This document shows positions 22,458-36,220 of a stretch of 64,000 nucleotides of DNA, piece by piece; position 1 is the first letter of the stretch, and every line of letters starts with the position of its first letter. The stretch covers positions 62,001 through 126,000 of the forward strand of contig NW_024037068.1 in NCBI RefSeq assembly GCF_015706575.1, in the 5' to 3' direction. Made by a program: the position numbers and the translations under genes. The DNA comes from Patiria miniata. Taxonomy: Eukaryota; Echinodermata; Asteroidea; Valvatida; Asterinidae. The notes under the pieces are model-generated. The model saw only the letters and a program-made list of their open reading frames with translations, made no database searches and was not told the origin of the DNA.

Positions 22458-22964
22458 AGCTATAGTCCATCATTTGCAACCATCCGAAAAAGTAACTGGC
22501 GTATTATCGTTGAAAAACATACTTGGTTGAAAGATAGTAGGTGGACTAAACTCCCTGTGAAATTAATCTTTCTGGCAAGCTGTCATTTTGAAGTAATCAA
22601 CAAAAGAAGGCCTTTCCAACGGTGCGTCTTAAGCACCGTAGGAAAATTTAAGTTAGTAGTTCGTTTTGTTATTCAGCGCAGCGCGCGCAAGCATTGGCAC
22701 AACGCACAGGCGCACGCGGTTGCTATAATTCGTCGAATCAGTGCGCGACATCGCGTATAGCTGCAATTCAAAACAATTCAAAACATGATTCAGCAACTTT
22801 TGATTTGAAATTGAGATCCTAGAATGCTGTTATCTCGGAATATACAGCTGAAGCTGAGCTGAAACTTCATCAGGTTAGTTGTTCAGTATCCTTCATTAGA
22901 TTTTGAACACTTTTGTTGCTTCAAACGAACAAAATGCACAAATTACAAATGATGGACTATATCT
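22458..22964. mobile_element. TTAA-flanked MITE, family C, long copy
   Basis: 507 bp between TTAA at 22454-22457 and 22965-22968. Termini AGCTATAGTCCATCATTTG and an inverted CAAATGATGGACTATATCT. Subterminal stretches (AAAAAGTAACTG; TTGCTTCAAACGAACAAA) are shared with the copy at 15203-15394. About 300 bp in the middle are extra. Confidence 0.7.
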
Positions 22965-22968
22965 TTAA

Positions 22969-23734
22969 GTCATTCCTACTTACAAGTTACATTATGTACT
23001 TAATTCACTACGATACTTATAGTTAAGCTGTGTTACGTAGTTGTACTGGTAACTGTTCTTATCTGTTCTTATCAGCGCTCCCATTGAAAGTATGGTACAA
23101 GCCCCCACCCCCACTCCCCCTATTGATTTTACGGAGGCCAAATGTCTGGAGAAATAAAAGCTGTCTACATTTCAGCATTGATTTGCTGATGACCCCCCCC
23201 CCCCCCCCTGCAGAAATTCCCGGATCCGCCCCTGCTCCGCCCTTCTTTTTCTCCTTTTCTACTTCCACAATCATTAAACCAAGGTACACTTACTGTTAAT
23301 GAATTTCTAAAATTACTGTTCAAAGCTAAAGAAATGCCACAACTAATGGAAACAAATAACCCACAAGTGTGAAAACTCAGGCTCTGGTTCATTGTCAACA
23401 AAAGTAGGGGTGATGAGTGAAAGTCACTTACAGTAAAACTGCAAATATTTCAGAAACCGGAAGAAAAACATGGTCGTTAAGTTATTGTCCCCTTTTTTTA
23501 TTGGGTGTCAAATGATAGGACGTGTTAAAATGTCAATTAAATGGTGTATGGCTTTGAACATGGAGTTGGAACTGGAGATTGTGGGCAACCTGCAAGCTTT
23601 TTCACCTTGACAATTTGTTTTTAATTCTGCTGTAGGTTTTGGAATCTATATTTTCAACATTTTATGAGTTGCCCTTTTGAGGGTTGGGCAACAGTAGTTC
23701 TGGGAGAAGGTGTAACTTGCAAAAGAAGCTTTCA
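22969..23734. other. Intergenic DNA with long poly-C tract
   Basis: A poly-C run lies at about 23191-23208. Proline- and glycine-rich open frames around it come from this tract. No gene is supported. Confidence 0.4.
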
Positions 23735-24420
23735 AAACTAAGGCAATAAATGTGTGCTTAGCTGGTTTTAAAAACACTTTAGACCGGTAGGGGTCTGGAT
23801 GGGTGATAATTACCCAAAGGCGAGGATTAGCCCAGCCGAAGGCGAGGGTGATTATCAGCATCCAGACTCCAACCCGTCTTAAACGTAGTGTTTAATACTG
23901 GCCAAGCACATATTTATAAATTTCCATTCACAAATTTATACCTTTTTCGGTCAAAAAATCTGTTTGGTCCAAAAGTCAAAATAAGTCAAAAATTATATAT
24001 TTCCAATGATTTTGTCCAACAATTTTACTTCATGTTTTTTTAAACACCCCTCTAGCTATATTATGGAATTTCCCTGTCGCAAAAAGTGGTAAACAACTCA
24101 ATAAATGGATTTTGGCGCGTGCCGCGTACTGTGCGATGTCACGGTGGCGCAGAACGCAGCTGTGTTGGTGTAGTTTGAATTTAGGACTACGCAATACTAA
24201 GTCGCTGGTAGTATTGCGCATGCCTATGTGAGGATTGCGAACATTCAACCAATAAAACGGTAAATCGGATTTCATAGGAGTCCAAATTTCATGTGACACT
24301 GAAAAAGTGTTTCAGACCTGCCAGCCGGTCTTTATCATCCGTTTAAGACCGGGCATGTGACGGGCTCTCGACCAATAGGAGTGGGTAAAATGTCTTAGCC
24401 TATTATTCACATAGATTCAA
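23735..24420. repeat. Fold-back repeat family D, copy 2
   Basis: Shares with 1915-2270 the AATAAATGTGTGC start, the inverted core around TGATAATTACCC, the ACACCCCTCTAGCTA stretch and the GCGATGTCAC region. A further inverted match (GACCGG) extends to about 24360. No coding capacity. Confidence 0.6.
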
Positions 24421-27400
24421 AACTAGTAAAATTTGCCATCTACAAGAAAGGGTGCAAAGTTTCAGATTTGACAGGGAAGTGAACTTTAAAAAATTAAAAT
24501 GCCAGCTTAACTTGAATTGGTTCTAGATTCTACGAAATGTGTGAATACAGACCTGTTCCTACTGTGATATTTTATTTCAGTGCACCATGGTGACTACAAA
24601 GTGAACATAAAATCAGGCATTTACAAGATTACACAGTGTTTGCACTTTCAAGGGTTCCAACTCTTTAATTTGAAGCTCAAACTTTTCTGGGCTCATCGCT
24701 GCCTGGGGCCGTCAAGGAGGTTCTCCATTGTGTTACCCCAACAATCCAACACAAACCTCAAAATAAGATTCATTTTGGCTGGGGCTATAGACACAGCATA
24801 AAAGGCTTGGATTTGACGCTATTGTGGCCGACCGGAGCTTTTACTTAACAATAATTAGCGGGTTGAATCGGCGGCGGGGGAAAACTGATTTGGGGAAGCG
24901 GTGCCGTCTTTTGGACTGGTTGCGGTCAGTCAGGCGGTCAATGGACTTTGTAAAGTTGGATGACAGAAGAGGGAAATGCACACGCATCAAGGTCAGAACA
25001 GAACCATAGAGGATTACTACAGAGGCAAAATTTATCAAAGCAAGTCAACTGTTCCAGAAAAGTAGAGAAGACGACATTGTATATATGCCACTTATTTTTA
25101 GTATGTTCATTTACAAGTATTATCATAGAGGAAGGGACAAACATGCTTTTGCATAATAGACTGAGGAAATTTATTGTTTTGTGGAGGGAGTTGGTGGAGT
25201 AGACAGAATCAGTTGTGGGGGGGGGGGGCATCAGTATAATATGGGGGGGGGGCACTAAGGGCAGACCCACAACAATAATTTCACCAAGACATTTCCTTGG
25301 CAAGCAGCAAATTTCATTTTTATGAAAGGACATGTGCCCCCCCCCCCCACACCATTGCTTTAGGGGAGTAAATCACTATTAGAACAGCTGAAAACTGCAC
25401 ATTTCAGCTGGTAGGTTTTATGACAATAACCATGCACCTGCAAAAAAACAACAATGAGGACTTAAAGAAAAAAACCAAAGCAAACAAAAAAAGGGAGCGA
25501 GCTTTGAGACATTGAGCAGACACATTAATGGCTATTTGCACAAGGCACACCTTCCAATCTCACAGTCACGTTGGGGACATGAACCCATTGACATGGGTAT
25601 GAGGTTGAAACATTTGCCGACCAACTCCAAGCACCACAGGAGAGACCATGTCGAGGAAAGCCTTCCCGTTGAATGTGACATCTCTAGCTCTCCCTCCCCA
25701 GCGCTGCCGCTCGGCTCAACCCTCGCGACCCCGACAAAATGAGAGGTCACTGAGACAGCCAGAAACTAACCAGTCGCTGGGGCTTGTCGGGAAATGCCTG
25801 CAAGGCACCCGAGAAGTACTGCTGCATTATTTCACCAAACACTCGCGGTAATTAATAACTCATACACAAATTGATTCAAGATTACAGAAATGTCCCAACC
25901 CATCCATCTCCGAGCTGCCAGAACCGAGTATAGAAACCATGCACAAGCCCACTCCTAACAATACCAAATGAGTGATTGATTTGATATAACCCCCCCCCCC
26001 CAACAAACCACTTAATTTCAATCACTTCAACAAACAGATTAGCTATATGTTGATATGACCTTTTTTTTTCTTTATAAGAATTCATGCTACTTATGAAACG
26101 GAATGATTTCCATCATTGTTGACACCGGTCCACCGGAACTCTAGGGCTGTTTGTTTGGTCATTTTGCTCTCAGTTACTGTCCCGCAGTATTAGGAAAAAT
26201 TTGACGCTAATGAAAAGTGAATATACTGCTGCAAGTTCTATTGTATGCTAAAGAACTAACTGGCAGGTTTATTAGAACAAGCTGGCAAGTGGTATTGAGA
26301 CCTGTACATTTACAGTAAACTCATAACGTGGGGTTCAGAAAATGACGAGAACTTCTTGCCCTGCCTAAAAAAAAGAAGGGATTGCATCGTGCCTGGGCAG
26401 AGAATTGCTTCACACATAAGATGGGAACACAATGCAACTTGTTGGTCAGAAATTTTCCCTCTGAATGAAGAAAACAGAAAAACCACAGCCACAGTTCCTA
26501 TTGAAACACAGCTTTTGGAGTTTAGACTGTGAAGCTGTTTTATGTCAAATGTACAAGGAGCAACACAAGGAATTGAGAGTGTTTGCCTGTATTAACCTTT
26601 CATAGGAAACTATACTGACCACTTAAATGTAAGAGCTCTCACTATAATTTAAACCCCAATTTTATTGTTAGCTTAAAGGAGCTATTTCAAGTAAGACTGG
26701 GCATTTGGGATCGACAACCCGTTTACCATGAAATGATAATAGTTGGAAATTTGCTGTTCTCATGTAATTACCACAACAGAAATGTTGGGATACACATTTT
26801 TTTTGTCCTAAAAAAATGAGCCGTTTGAGCAGTAGTCGTCATGCCAGCCATACCGGTACATGGTTCTTTTCAAAATGTTCTTCAATGTACATGTATTGTG
26901 GGGTGCTAGGATGTGTATTATTATCTGAAGCTAGCCTGGGATCAGATATCTAACTGTGAATTTCATGGTGAATTATGCAATGCCAGTCTTTTGTTGACAA
27001 TCTCGCTCAACAATTTGACACCTGAAATAGACAAGGCCAAAACGCCGCATCAGATGGAAACAACAGGGTTGTCCAACATTTTCTCTGTAAATGTAAAACA
27101 TTTCCTGTGACCTAACCCTTTGAAATAAGGTTAGCACACAATCTAAAACATGAAATTTGTGCCAAATCTGGCTGATGGTGTGTGCAATGTGTCTTTAAGA
27201 ATTAACCCCAAATTAAGATTCAATTTCAACCAGCTGCTTCTACGCAGCATCTTCTGTCCGGGGCCTATGACCATCATCTGCCTGTACTTTGATGGATCTA
27301 TCCTCACTGCCAGCTCTGCTCCATCCCGCACAAGGAAACAGCCTCAAGACACAAACCATTTCCTTCCCCCAAAAAGTGTGTGTCCCGCTCAGGGAATTGG

Positions 27401-28143
27401 GAAGGTGAATTGCTTGGCAATGCTAGCTCAACTTCCATAAAAGGAGCGTTGGACTCTTGGATCACCAGCAGCTGGTTAACTGCACTTTGTAAATTCTGGG
27501 ATGAAGTTCCATTTATTATGACAGATTTCCTGATGAGGGGGAAACATGGATTCTGGATGCTGGACGCCTGATCGGAACTTACCAAAAATCATGGAAAGAA
27601 TCTGGGATGGCATTGTTAAACGACAGTTTCTTTGTAATAATTCAGTGGGAATTCTTTTCTTCGTCTTCTACCTCTATGACCTGGGTTCAAGTCCAACTTT
27701 GGATCATATGGACTGGGTTTTTCCATTCCTACAGGATTCTGTGCTTTTATCAGGGAACCCTACCTAAAACTCTCAGCATTTTGGTATCATTCTACATGTA
27801 CATGTAAGAGACCATATCTCAGGTGGAATGTGGTCTTACACCAACTTCTCTAGCTTAGGTTTCCTTGGCCTTATGATTTCAGGTGCCCAAAGCACTTTGG
27901 AGGATGCCTGGATTTCAGGACAAAAGTAATAAAAAGTCTTGTACAAAATACATGCCTTTCCAAGATGACTCTCTTGTTGTCTGATGGACTCCGAGCACAA
28001 ACAGTACGAGCCCCAGTGGGAGGGAAGAACTGCATGCACATGGTTCGCATGGGTACGGTGAGAAACTTGTCGGCACGGCTTATTTTATTCAGAGTTTGCG
28101 CAAACCAGTTGTGTCTTCACCGTAAGTTTCGAGCGCCAACAGC
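24421..28143. other. Intergenic DNA, no gene recognised
   Basis: Several kb without supported genes. There are G or C homopolymers at about 25217-25227, 25243-25250, 25338-25347 and 25991-26000. 24820-24960 and 25500-25850 are less AT-rich and unique-looking and could be regulatory. A SINE-like CTGGGTTCAAGTCC lies near 27679. Open frames at 27150-27585 on both strands have no recognisable products. Confidence 0.35.
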
Positions 28144-28482
28144 AATAAGCCCTTTTCACACTAGAGCCTCTCAACCCGGGTTGAACTCAACCCTAGGCGA
28201 ACCCAGTGCCACCCCGGGTTGAGTTTTTCATTTTTCAACCCCACGTTCAACCCTGCATCGTTTCACACTTGTTTCGAGCGAACCTCGCTTATTTCGCTCG
28301 GTTGCTTCTGTTATAAAACCTGCATGGCAAGAGTTTCAACCCCAACCCGGGGCGACATCAATCTCTGGGTTGACGCAGGGTTGGCGCAGGGTTGAAATTT
28401 TCAAGTGTGAAACGCCGCATGTTTGCTATCCTGCGTCGATCCACATCAACCCCAAAATTTGTCTAGTGTGAAAAGGCCTAAT
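28144..28482. mobile_element. Fold-back MITE with AAGCCCTTTTCACACTAG ends
   Basis: Left end at 28147 reads AAGCCCTTTTCACACTAG and the right end (about 28462-28480) is its near complement. The interior is rich in CAACCC/GGGTTG repeats that also pair with each other. No coding capacity; flanking duplication unclear. Confidence 0.7.
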
Positions 28483-29548
28483 TACATTCAAACCTCCATT
28501 CCATTGGTCTCCCCCAACTCTCCCTTTAATCATTGAGGGGGCACTTGCGCACAAAGTCCATTTTAATGAACAAGAACGAAAATGAAGTATTCTGGCATGT
28601 GCTGAATGCTGTTTGCTGAATTTGTATTTAACCAGAGTCTTTCTCTCATTACCAATTAAGGTTTGACTGCAAATGTTAATTCCAGCTAGTGGAACTTTCA
28701 AAATTGAAATCTGTGTTGTCATGTAAGGTCCAGGAATCACACAGTGCATAAAAAAATCTTCAGTGAGAATTTTTTTTTTACAAACTGGGATACCTGTCAA
28801 TGGATTTAAAAGGTGCACGATTTGGACTTGACCTTAGCAAAGTGTGACTCCGAATTAGCACTAAGGCCGTAAAAATCATTAATATAATACAAAGAGCCTA
28901 CAGGTATGCTGTGAAGGTTACGGGGGAGAATTATAAAGAGTGGCGGGTGAAGGAAAAGTGAGGTGGCGTGCTGGTAAGGCTGTAGAGAATGCCTGCCATG
29001 TGATGAAAGACCACGCGAGACAGGTGCTTTGACCACAAATCACTGGGTGCAGGGCAGCCAATTTGGCCCCATAATGAATTGACTAATTGCAGCGAGCCTT
29101 CTGAGGTCCATACCCTCACACACAGGTGATCAATGCTGAGAGTGGCTCAAATGGGCAGTGGATGTGTTGAGGTAAAAGGTAACAATCTCCACAACCACGG
29201 CAGCATTGCTCAAGGGCTGTGCCCAATACACTCGAATATCCCATCAATCAATGTTATTTTTTTTCTTGATTCGAATAATCGAATAATGTGAGCGGTATCG
29301 AGAAGATGATGAAAAGCATCCATGATGTTCTTTTAATCATATAAGTTGCGTGGTTTTATCGTTTGTCAGATGCCATTCTTTTGTCAAAAGCAACTTTTGC
29401 GCATGATTTGAGAGTTTCAATGAGAAATATCAACTCAAATTTCATCTTTAAAATCCGTCAAATATCAGCCACGATTCCACTACCTCTTCTTTTTAATATT
29501 TTAATTATTCATACGATGGAATATTGCATCGGGGTGATGTAAATTCAA
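28483..29548. other. Unique-looking intergenic DNA, possible regulatory element
   Basis: Free of obvious repeats. 28960-29120 contains several TAAT/ATTA homeodomain-type cores (ATAATGAATT and CTAATTGC near 29071-29090). 29240-29520 is AT-rich with AATAATCGAATAAT. A SoxE enhancer is possible but only inferred. Confidence 0.3.
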
Positions 29549-29707
29549 TATTAGGTTTTGCCCTTCACTGACGTATATTAACACTGTATACTCAGTGTGT
29601 TAACCCCCCCCCCCCCCCCCCCCCGAAAAAAATCACTCAGGTGGACTCGACCCTAATACCTCCTGCTTTCTATTCTAGTGAAGACGTCCTACCACTCGAC
29701 CACCGAG
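29549..29707 (-). repeat. tRNA-like repeat, family E relative
   Basis: Plus-strand left end TTAGGTTTTGCCCTTCAC matches the repeat at 21504. On the minus strand an A-box-perfect TGGTCGAGTGG (about 29695) is followed by a degenerate B box GGGTCGAGTCC (about 29647). A poly-C run of about 20 bases lies inside. Probably a tRNA-derived SINE fragment. Confidence 0.55.
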
Positions 29708-32700
29708 CTTGCGGGTTTGGTTGGCTGGCTCGAATCTGATGTAGCAGCGCGCACCGCAATGACTTTTAATTTTAATTAGTTCTTTGTAAACTCTTGACAA
29801 GCGGAGGCACACGCAAATCCCGATCAGCGGAATATTCCAATATTCAATCAGGTCCAAGTTAAAATTGTTCAATACTAACTTAGTTAAAAATGCACAGGCC
29901 CAACTTTGCTCAGCTTTTGGTTGAGCTTATGATTCACTTCTCTCCTGATCAATCTATTAACTGATTGGCTAATAAAACCAAGAGGGTTAATAATGTAGAT
30001 CATGATGGAAGTTTATACACCTTGAAAAAAATCTCCCTCTTTTTTTTGATGTTGGGAAATGTTGAAGAGGTTTGGGTGATTGAGTCGATGAAAGTTAGGA
30101 GGTGAAAGGGGGGGGGGGGAAGAGGGCTTTCCTTCAAGGACAAGGAATGTGTCCAGCCAGAAATAGAGGTGTTAACTGCCTGAACATTAATTGATTTTAT
30201 TTGGGACTTTACTGAGGGCCAATGCTGGACCTGAGTCTGAAATGATCAAGATAAGGGTGTCATATGGCCCTGGGTGGCTGGCCCACCATGAGAGCTCAAT
30301 CTGCTCAGCCTTGAAGCAGCTTTATGAAGAAATCAGTATAAAGAGGAAGATGTGGGTGCCTGAATGGTGGCCTGACAAAACCCAGCCATAAATTGATTCC
30401 CCAAAAGTCTTTATGATGTGTTAATGTGCCCCCTTCCTCCCCTCAGAACAGTTATAGTGTATTAGATGAATTGGCAGCTCAGTGTAATAGAGTGATACCA
30501 AATTAGACGTACCTGTAGCTTCACAAAAAATGTGTACATGCACACTTTCATTAATAACCCTCCCCCAACAATGAACTTTTGTATTTGACTACAGAACATG
30601 GTCACCACACCAACAAATCGTGATGAGGCCCATATGGTTACCGGACCTACCGGTACCTGGATTTTTCTAGGGACCAAATTGCCGACCTTTGGCCAAAAAA
30701 TTAAAATAAATTCTATTAATTTTTGAAAATAAAAAAGTCTGCTATGAGAGTGACAAGGAAAATTATTCTCCTACCTACCAACATGTATATACTATGCCAG
30801 GATAATTTTTTTTAGCATTAAAGTAATGAACACACAATTTTTTAGACCTCAAGTCTTTTCCTTTAGAAGCACTGAGATGCCACATGCAACCCTGCCAAAT
30901 CTAGCTTCCTTCATAAGGTCACCTCTTTAATAATTTACATGTAGCTGTGCTACCCATTGTACATGTAATTTTTACTAGGCCCTGGATTCCTTCGTCAGTT
31001 CACACCCTTTTTTGTCGTTTCAAACTTTAAGGTTTCACTTCCATTTGCTGCCACAGAGCCTGTTGCCAAGAGGGCTTCTCTTCTTTCTCTTCTTTAGAGA
31101 GCAAAGGCTTTTATTGGCTTTGTCAAAAGAAAGAAAGCGAACACAGGCAAGGATTAGTATTTTCCGTAATGAGTTGTATTATCATCCTCAAGTCAAGCCG
31201 GAGAGAGAGAGAAGCGATATCGTCCCAAAACTAATCCCGTGTCGCTGCGAGCGACGATATAAACCCTTGTGGTAACCACATAATGCCCAGAGAGGTAGCC
31301 AAAACATTGGGCCAGAATTGGCATTGTCGCACCCCATTGTGAAAATATCCACTTTATTTGATTGGAAAACACTGCAATAGTATTACACAAGCACAACAAA
31401 AGCGGGGGAGAAAGAAGAAAGAAATGCTGTGGACGGTGGGAAATGTCGTTAACCAGGAATCACATAGTAAAGGCAGTTTGGAGAACCATTTTATGGCAAG
31501 ACAAGGAAACAATTAAACAAATTCAAATGAAGTTGTAACTGAAGTAACCCCCGAGTTCAGTCACCATATTCCTGTATTGGTACACACACACTCAAAAAAA
31601 GATGCAAAGAATGTCAGGGTATTAAAAATGAGACAACTTAATGACCCGATAAACTAAGCCATAACGGGCAGAGATTCCAAATTCCAAAGGGCAGGTTTGG
31701 AAAATTGGCCACTTGAGAAGAGGTCCCAGTCAACATAAGAAAAAAAAAACACGACATGCAAAAGCGTACCAAAAGCCTACTGTACATGACCTTTATGCTA
31801 CCTGCACCATGGATGAAATGGCATTGAATGGTGCCATATTCGAACCAGGTGTCGTCGCTTGTCAGGTGATGGAGCCACTATAGAGCTGTCTTGGTGCGTT
31901 ATGGGTAACCCGAGGACGTTGACATTGGACATGGCTCTCTCCAGACTGATAGAAATAAGGGCTTTAATGGAATGAGTTACTGGTGATGGGTTAGTGGTGG
32001 CCCTGCAGCATGGTTAAAAAACCACAAAATCCTCCACTTTAAGCCACTGCCAACCAGATATCCAGGCCTACGTGTTAATTTGGGGACCACTCTTTTCAAA
32101 GAGGCTGGGTCTTAAGTTGAGTGGACGTGTACCGTCCAGTTTTAGAAAACTATCATCAAAGTGATTTTTTTGCGAGTGGCATTGCTGAGCCTCGCAGAGG
32201 GCAATAACTTACAGATGTGTCAGAACAAATTACACCCCACATTGGACTGAAGACCAGCAGTATAGCAATTTTGGCTAAATTTCACTCGTTCAAAAGTGTT
32301 TCAAGCTTTTAAGAAGTTTTGAGATGGGTGGGATGGTGGTTGGGGAAGGGGATAAAGCCTGAATTTTTAAAGGGGAAGGCCCTTAGAAGGTATAGGCCTA
32401 CAGTCATGCACTTTGTACGAAGTCATGAGCATTTTTGTATTCACACTTTAAATAAAATTTCCATATGTAATTAAGGAGGATTCCTTTTTTTTTTGGAGGG
32501 GGGAATTAAGAGTTGCAACTTGATCCAGAGACAAATTAAGAGCAAATTCATTAATTAGCTTTTAATGCAGACTGGAGGAAAAGAAAATCATTCATTTTGT
32601 ATCATACATGTAGATATTTTTTTTATAGGATATACGCCAAATTTAAGAACTTTTGCAGACTTCCCATGTTTGTGATTACATGTAATACCCTCTATCAAAT

Positions 32701-35031
32701 ATGTCTCTCCCCACCCCCCCCCCCCCCCCCCCAATTCCTGGAGACCATTTTTTTTAAGCAAAAGATCATCATTGAAACATCATTTTCAAGTTTGGAGTCA
32801 TTATTCTGAGCTATAGAATCAAATGTAGGCTACAGTAGGGATGACAAAAGTGTGGGTGGGAGGGGGGGGGTTTACAAATGATATGATAGTCCCACTTAAA
32901 AAAGTATGGGGGGGGGGGAATAAGGGGGGAGGAACCCCCCCCCCCAGCAATATCAACAATATTTGAAAGTGAAATCTCATCACAATAGTAATTGGGCATC
33001 CTGGGAATATAGAGAGGCAAGCATCCACTTGAGGAATCGCATACCCTGGGGTGGTGTCCCAAAGACATAGCAAATTGCAAAAGTTGCAACAAAAATCTCT
33101 CCGCCAATTTGTATCCAGATTGAGGCAGGGACCCCAGGATGCTGAGCCCAGACTTGGCACAGTCACACAGCAACGGTTATAACAGTCCAATAAATAGGTG
33201 GTGTGCATGGAGTTAAGGTAAACACCATCTTTAGCCTCCCACAATATTTGCACAAGCCATTTCAATTAGACAGCCATATACCGGTACCAGGGCCTAGCCC
33301 CAAACCTATTAGGAGAAAACGGGAGCGGTTGGTGGGCCCGGGCTGCAGGGCACTCCCTAGCCATGTGATCAGGACGGGGTGCCCTGGGTGGAGGGTCTAG
33401 AGAGGGTGCAAATCATTATACAGGCTGGCCTGCAGTGCTGGGTCCTAGCTCTATGGCTAGACTAGCTTCATGCTCTGAGATGTAGGTACACACATGTATG
33501 GTGATGGACTCTGGACATACATGTAATAAGTACCCCATCAATGGTCAAAACGAGAGATTGAAGGACACGATTGAAGGACATACCGGTAGTTTACCCTTGG
33601 GAGGTACATTTTCATTTGAAGATGCCATGGTTTGAGCAAATTCAAATTGAGTATAATGGTTCGACATGTTCTGTATCACTTCATACTGTACGATACAAAC
33701 AGTGAGCACTACATAGGAGACTACATAGTACGGTACCATCGACTGCCCCTGCACAAAGTCCATTGAAAATAATAATAATAAATTAAAATTTATATTGCGC
33801 GGTCTACATAAAAATGATCGAACACGCATTACATAAAATACCACGGAAATTACATTAAAAAAACAAGAAATAAAATCAGTTACAACTTATGTTAAAAGAG
33901 GGGTAAACTACTGGAAAATATGTCAAGACAATAAAAAATTGAAAGCCACAATTCCTTTCAAGGGTGGAAACGGAACTAAAAAAAGATTCATACTATGCCC
34001 TGCCCTTTAACACATCCCTCTATGTACATCCACTGGACTGCTACCCTACATTTACACAGTGGCATAACTGGGAGGGGGGGGGCATATCCCCCCCCCAAGC
34101 AGACGTCCGTACTCTCTCTTTCCCTCCCCCCCCCCCCCCATTGGCTGCCCCATAATAAAACCTTGAATTGCACTAACACAAAATATCAGTTGCCTTCAGT
34201 GTCCCCCTTGTAAAGTTGGTGCACCCCCAGGTGCCCCCTGGAAGTTAAACCCTACTGTAGTTTCGCCCCTGCATGTACATCTGGTCCGGCTGAACCATTC
34301 GAAACCTTCAAAAAATGACTGAATCCCACAAAGTCTTACAGGTAGGTCAACATCTTGAACAGAACCTAGACATCTCTGAAACTAGAGCCAGGAATGGAAT
34401 CAAGGGACTTGAGACAAGTTTATCCTCAACTTTTAGCTATCAATTTTCCAGAATCTGTCAGATATGGGCAAATTGCGTCAAGCAAGGGGTTCGGTTAAAC
34501 AGTGGGTGGTGTGCTTTGGTTGCTGCACTGGGGTTGGCCACTGAGTGGTTAGATGGCACGAACTGAACAGCGGTTCCTCGAATGGCCGGAGTGCATGTAA
34601 AACAACTTTTATTTTAAGTTTTGTTGAAAAATATTATATTTTAATCACGGATCAGTTGTACTGAAGTGTCCAAGACTAGGGGGAAATCAGATACATGTAC
34701 ATGTACGTACAACCAACACACAGAACCAACAGAAAGAGAAACATCTTGAGACAAGGAGGGCTAACAGGTTGTCACATATCATGTGTCTTTAAAGAAAACT
34801 ACCCCTACATTTGTACAATGTTTGTAAGAGCAAAAGCGCATTTTTTTTTTTTGCACAAATACATCCCAATACTAATTTCAACCTAGCTTCAGCTTTACTC
34901 AAGAAAGCCTTTGTACTAAAAATGCAGAGGCGGGCTGAAGTAAATTAGAGTTCAATTCATCTCAGACTTGTGATAAATCTCCTTTTTGAATCTCTGAAAG
35001 TATATATGACGGTTAAACACGTATTTCGACA
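29708..35031. other. Long intergenic stretch, no gene recognised
   Basis: Contains many G or C homopolymers (30107-30118, 32708-32732, 32864-32871, 32910-32918, 32935-32945, 34070-34097, 34127-34139). There is an AATAATAATAA tract with TATTGCGC at about 33765-33800, as seen at retroelement-derived repeats. 31050-31300 is unique-looking, with GGATTA at 31151 and TAATCC at 31232 (Otx/Bicoid-type cores). Open frames are short and unrecognised; those at 32811-33265 are inflated by poly-G. Confidence 0.35.
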
Positions 35032-35035
35032 TTAA

Positions 35036-35544
35036 AGGGAATGTACAACATTTACTTTTGCTGCAATTTTCAGAAATAAATGGATTTGGAGGATTAGTAT
35101 GTTATAGCAAATATTGTTGAACTGACTTGCTTCACGTTTTGAGTTCGGAGATGCTGGGAAATCCAAGAAAACCAACTATGTTCTTGTAGTCTGGTTCCCT
35201 AACCCCGCTTAAGATGAAACAGAGCAATTTATAGACTTTGGGGAATTGTAAAGTCAGAAAATCTGTCCAGCAGGCTTGTACCCCTTCACAGGTGTTATCA
35301 ATTGCAAAGAAAACGCGGAATAACTAAAATAATGTGAAAAATTAGGAACAGTTTAAAAAAAAAAAAAAAGCCAGTTTTCGGCCGACCAGCGTTGGAAAAA
35401 TACAAGTTTCATAAAAATGTCAGCACACCAGGAGCCACAATTTTATAGGATACTTTAGACTGTCATTCTCTAACAATCCAGTAAGATATTTAGGGATAAT
35501 TTGATCATTTTGTTTTTTGATGTTTGCAAATGTTGTATATCCCT
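35036..35544. mobile_element. TTAA-flanked MITE, family B, copy 1
   Basis: 509 bp between TTAA at 35032-35035 and 35545-35548. Ends AGGGAATGTACAACATTT and the complement of AAATGTTGTATATCCCT. It matches 51688-52207 along most of its length, including GTCTGGTTCCCT, CAGCGTTGGAAA and ACTTTAGACTGTCATT. No protein is encoded. Confidence 0.8.
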
Positions 35545-35548
35545 TTAA

Positions 35549-36051
35549 AAGGGTGTACAAATACGTACATATTTTTGCAACTGGTAGGGCCTACTTATTC
35601 ACACATAGCCTAGAAAAGGCTAATACGTTTAAAATCTTAGGATAGCTTAAGTTACCTATACTTTAAACCAATAAAATTCCAATCTTTTTAAAATCCATCT
35701 GGTGCTTGGCAAGGTGTCAACTTTAAGGGGCTCCAAATGCAAACCAATGAGGTTAATTTGGCCGGCAAATTGTTTTACGTGCGCTAACCAGACAGGCTCC
35801 GCTGCTCATAGGCCGGCATTAACCTCTTATATGATAGGTTAACACCGGCCTCCGGTCACGGTGGCTCTGGTAGCGCAGGTGGTCAATTAGAGAGGCTGGG
35901 TATGCTGGGTACCAGGCGAGTTATTAGGGATACGGTATGGTGCAAAGGCAGTGGGAGAGGGGTACAGACAGCAACTCCCATTCGTGGGAGGGGTTCTAGC
36001 TGGAGGGGCCCATTTCATTGGAAGTGCTTAGCAAACGATTATTGAGCTTAC
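35549..36051. other. Intergenic DNA next to the second gap
   Basis: A small inverted pair around GGCCGGCATTAACC (about 35810-35850) is visible. No gene is supported. Confidence 0.4.
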
Positions 36052-36172
36052 CATTTGTCGTTGCTGAGGCCATTGCATTTGATAGCATTCTTTTTACTGT
36101 AATGTAAGGCCAAAGCCAACTCGACAGTTCAAGTACTTCATGTGGATTGCCTTTGTGGCTAGAAGTGCCACT
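36052..36172 (-). CDS. Candidate isolated exon, unrecognised
   Basis: On the minus strand a good acceptor (CTTACAG|AGTGGC) and donor (AAATG|GTAAGC) bound 121 bases that stay open for 40 codons in one frame. It could belong to the 3' part of the ankyrin/PLAT gene, but the phase does not fit exon 18 directly, so at least one exon in the N gap would have to lie between. Similarity to ankyrin repeats is not evident. It may be chance. Confidence 0.2.
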
Positions 36173-36220
36173 CTGTAAGAAGTACTGGTAAGCACACACT
36201 TAAAGAGTTGTTGGCTTCTA

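Noticed and set aside
27150..27585. Open frames on both strands, 93-96 codons
   Set aside because: They have no domain, no splice context and no homologue I can recognise.
29630..29707. Functional tRNA gene on the minus strand
   Set aside because: Good A box but a damaged B box, and it belongs to a repeat with a second copy at 21504-21648.
32811..33265. Proline-rich frames of 120 and 148 codons
   Set aside because: Produced by poly-G tracts; no domain or splice support.
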